A DNA stretch of 33,589 bases from an uncultured Bacteroidaceae bacterium (GTDB lineage: Bacteria > Bacteroidota > Bacteroidia > Bacteroidales > Bacteroidaceae): contig CAJORF010000037.1 in assembly GCA_905236985.1 (NCBI GenBank), positions 1 to 33,589 on the forward strand. The letters are read 5' to 3'. Each line of letters begins with the position of its first letter. The stretch's first letter is position 1. The notes under the pieces were generated by a model that was given only the letters and a program-made list of their open reading frames with translations, was not told where the DNA came from and did not search any database. Position numbers and translations under genes: made by a program. Positions 31,904 through 33,589 of the stretch are shown here, one piece after another.

Positions 31904-32935
31904 ATGTCGAATAAAACTATAGTCATATTAGGTATCGAATCATCCTGCGATGATACATCGGCAGCGGTCATCAAGGACGGTGTGTTGCTGTCGAATGTGA
32001 CGGCCTCGCAGGCTGTGCATGAGGCTTACGGAGGTGTCGTTCCCGAGCTTGCCTCGCGCGCGCATCAATTAAATATAGTACCCGTAGTGGATCAGGCACT
32101 GAAACGTGCAGGAGTTGTGAAAGATGAACTGAGTGCAATCGCTTTCACGCGCGGTCCGGGACTGATGGGCTCTCTGCTCGTCGGCGTGAGCTTCGCCAAG
32201 GGCTTGGCTGCCTCGCTCGGCATCCCTATGATCGATGTCAACCACCTACAGGGACATGTGCTAGCGCATTTCATACAAGAGCCACCCCCTGCCTCCTCCC
32301 CACTTCCTCCTTTTCCCTTTCTATGCCTCCTTGTCAGCGGCGGCAATTCGCAAATTGTGCTCGTGAAGGCATACAATGATATGCAGATAATAGGTCAGAC
32401 CATCGACGATGCAGCGGGAGAGTGTATCGATAAATGCTCGAAAGTGATGGGCTTAGGCTATCCTGGCGGTCCAATCATCGATCGGTTGGCGCGTCAAGGT
32501 AATCCCGAGGCATACTCCTTCTCGAAGCCCGCCATCCCTGGCTATGACTACAGTTTCAGCGGTCTGAAGACCTCGTTTCTATACAACCTGCGTGACTGGT
32601 TGAAAGATGATCCCGATTTCGTTGATCACCATAAGGAGGACTTGGCGGCTTCGCTGGAGAAGACCGTTGTGGATATTCTAATGAACAAGTTACGCCGTGC
32701 GGCAAAAAATTTGAAAATCAAACACGTTGCTTTAGCTGGCGGCGTGAGTGCCAATACGGGGTTGCGTAATGCATTCGAAGACCACGCCCGCCGCTATGGG
32801 TGGACAATTTATATCCCCAAATTCAGTTACACCACCGATAACGCTGCGATGATCGCTATCACCGGTGCCTTCAAGTATGCCGATCGTGATTTCTGTCCGA
32901 TGGAGGCTCCTGCATACAGTCGCGTGGCGATTTGA
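31904..32935 (+). CDS. tsaD: tRNA N6-adenosine threonylcarbamoyltransferase TsaD
   Basis: 343 residues, full-length Kae1/TsaD. It transfers the threonylcarbamoyl group to A37 of ANN-decoding tRNAs, working with TsaB/TsaE. Motifs: ILGIESSCDDTSAAVI, GVVPELASRAH, FTRGPGLMGSLLVG, the iron-binding VNHLQGH (His114/His118), LLVSGGNSQIV, DDAAGECIDKCSKVMGLGYP, SFSGLKT, LAGGVSANTGLR and YTTDNAAMIA (third metal Asp). SGGNSQ replaces the commoner SGGHTQ. Residues about 127-138 (PPASSPLPPFP) are a proline-rich insert, encoded by pyrimidine-rich spacer-like DNA, where relatives have a short EPFPEFPF turn. Located 37 bases after map and 24 before the CinA-like gene. Confidence 0.95.
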   Translation: MSNKTIVILGIESSCDDTSAAVIKDGVLLSNVTASQAVHEAYGGVVPELASRAHQLNIVPVVDQALKRAGVVKDELSAIAFTRGPGLMGSLLVGVSFAKGLAASLGIPMIDVNHLQGHVLAHFIQEPPPASSPLPPFPFLCLLVSGGNSQIVLVKAYNDMQIIGQTIDDAAGECIDKCSKVMGLGYPGGPIIDRLARQGNPEAYSFSKPAIPGYDYSFSGLKTSFLYNLRDWLKDDPDFVDHHKEDLAASLEKTVVDILMNKLRRAAKNLKIKHVALAGGVSANTGLRNAFEDHARRYGWTIYIPKFSYTTDNAAMIAITGAFKYADRDFCPMEAPAYSRVAI

Positions 32936-32959
32936 AGAGTAAAGAGCGAAAGAATAAAA

Positions 32960-33463
32960 ATGAACATACAGACGAAAGTAATCTCAAGAGAGATTAGTGA
33001 GTATTTATGGCGTACGGGACAGACAATCTCTACCGCAGAGAGTTGTACGTCAGGACTGGTGGCAGCTGCAATCACAGCTGTTCCTGGTGCCAGCAACTAT
33101 TTCAAGGCTGGTATTGTGGCATATACCGATGAGATGAAAACACAACTATTGGGCGTGCCGGAAACGATGCTCGCCGAGCACGGTGCCGTGAGCGAGGATG
33201 TCGTAAGAGCGATGATAGATGGCATACTGGAACGAACACACACTAACTATGCCATAGCCGTCACGGGCTATGCTGGTCCAGGCGGTGGTCCCGAGGCTCC
33301 CGTCGGTACAATTTACGTCGCCGTCGGCAATGGCGAAACGACCGATGTTCGAGAACTCACAGGCAACGACGGACGCGAGGAAAACGTGGCTCGTGCGACG
33401 CTTATAGCCCTCAAAATGCTCTTAGAAAGGCTCAAAATCGACTTTCCTGAAGCCGAAGACTAA
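32960..33463 (+). CDS. pncC: CinA C-terminal domain protein, NMN amidohydrolase (PncC)
   Basis: 167 residues, a stand-alone CinA-C domain. It deamidates nicotinamide mononucleotide to nicotinate mononucleotide in pyridine nucleotide recycling. Seen: TISTAESCTSGLVAAAIT (catalytic Ser in the AESCTGG-like motif, here AESCTSG), GASNYFKAGIVAYTDEMK, LGVPETMLAEHGAVSEDVVRA (split for reading), AVTGYAGPGGG and PVGTIYVAV. The SCTSG in place of SCTGG is a mild deviation. There is no N-terminal CinA (COG1058) domain, as usual for short PncC proteins. Probably the last gene of the map-tsaD operon; rpmB has its own promoter. Confidence 0.92.
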   Translation: MNIQTKVISREISEYLWRTGQTISTAESCTSGLVAAAITAVPGASNYFKAGIVAYTDEMKTQLLGVPETMLAEHGAVSEDVVRAMIDGILERTHTNYAIAVTGYAGPGGGPEAPVGTIYVAVGNGETTDVRELTGNDGREENVARATLIALKMLLERLKIDFPEAED

Positions 33464-33480
33464 AAAAAAGAGACGAAAAC

Positions 33481-33511
33481 TTTGTGGATTCGGAAAAAAG
33501 CAGTACCTTTG
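33481..33511 (+). promoter_or_regulatory. Consensus promoter of rpmB
   Basis: TTTG (33481-33484), 19 bases, TACCTTTG (33504-33511): full match to the Bacteroidetes consensus. Predicted start near 33518, leaving a leader of about 48 bases before the ATG. Confidence 0.85.
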
Positions 33512-33565
33512 CGCCCTGTTTGGAAGAAGTAATTTTTGGAAGTTACAAAAAGGAAAGATTAGAAA

Positions 33566-33589
33566 ATGTCTAAGATCTGTCAAATCACC
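33566..33589 (+). CDS. rpmB: Ribosomal protein bL28, 3' partial (first 8 codons)
   Basis: ATG then SKICQIT, the start of Bacteroidetes L28, cut by the window end. A strong promoter and A-rich leader precede it. The order tsaD, CinA-like, rpmB is familiar from Bacteroidales, which supports the call despite the short length. Confidence 0.8.

Overview
The window reads as a stretch of chromosome from a Bacteroidales bacterium, most likely a Prevotellaceae member of moderate GC. The reasons are the Bacteroidetes-type promoters (TTTG, 19-21 bases, TAnnTTTG) found before many genes, the near absence of Shine-Dalgarno sites, a tmRNA tag ending YALAA, a C-terminal NGKKVMIK-type tail on a secreted enzyme, and Bacteroidetes-only families (DUF4199, DUF6452, DUF6048, GldE, a DUF5112/DUF5113-like sensor kinase). 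This placement is inferred from gene content only.

Left part (1-12.8 kb): a carbamoyl-phosphate synthase gene that fuses the glutaminase subunit to only the first half of the large subunit, then a BASS-family transporter on the minus strand. Next comes a plus-strand run: an exported TPR protein, a 1250-residue sensor with two kinase modules, its response regulator, a PcrA/UvrD helicase, and two tandem deoxynucleoside kinases.

12.8-14.6 kb is a gene graveyard with no intact gene and, from about 13.6 kb, visibly AT-richer sequence. Reading by eye recovers minus-strand remnants: the N-terminus of a Dam-type adenine methylase, a frameshifted DpnD/PcfM-like protein, a zinc-ribbon protein broken by one in-frame TGA, and a short piece resembling an MNT nucleotidyltransferase. 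A highly structured segment with mutually exclusive hairpins lies directly upstream of the dam remnant. Four 22-bp phased repeats ending in an 18-bp perfect palindrome precede a well-formed tRNA-Gly promoter.

14.6-20.8 kb: tRNA-Gly(CCC) followed 7 bases later by rarA; a minus-strand pair encoding a pentulose-type FGGY kinase and a secreted SASA/CE6-like esterase (pentose/xylan theme); a Nudix-HAD fusion protein; and tmRNA (ssrA) on the minus strand.

20.9-27.3 kb: a plus-strand cluster of a DPP IV-like S9 peptidase, DUF4199 membrane protein, GT2 glycosyltransferase, DUF6452 lipoprotein, DUF6048 barrel-like protein and a membrane-anchored ApbE flavin transferase, all envelope-directed. 27.3-33.6 kb: ssb-gldE on the minus strand, then a Na/Pi cotransporter, methionine aminopeptidase, tsaD, a CinA-C/PncC amidohydrolase, and the first codons of rpmB behind a textbook promoter.

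A recurring theme is spacer-type repeat DNA that has apparently entered reading frames (CarAB, the S9 peptidase, TsaD) and been kept in frame as linkers or surface loops.
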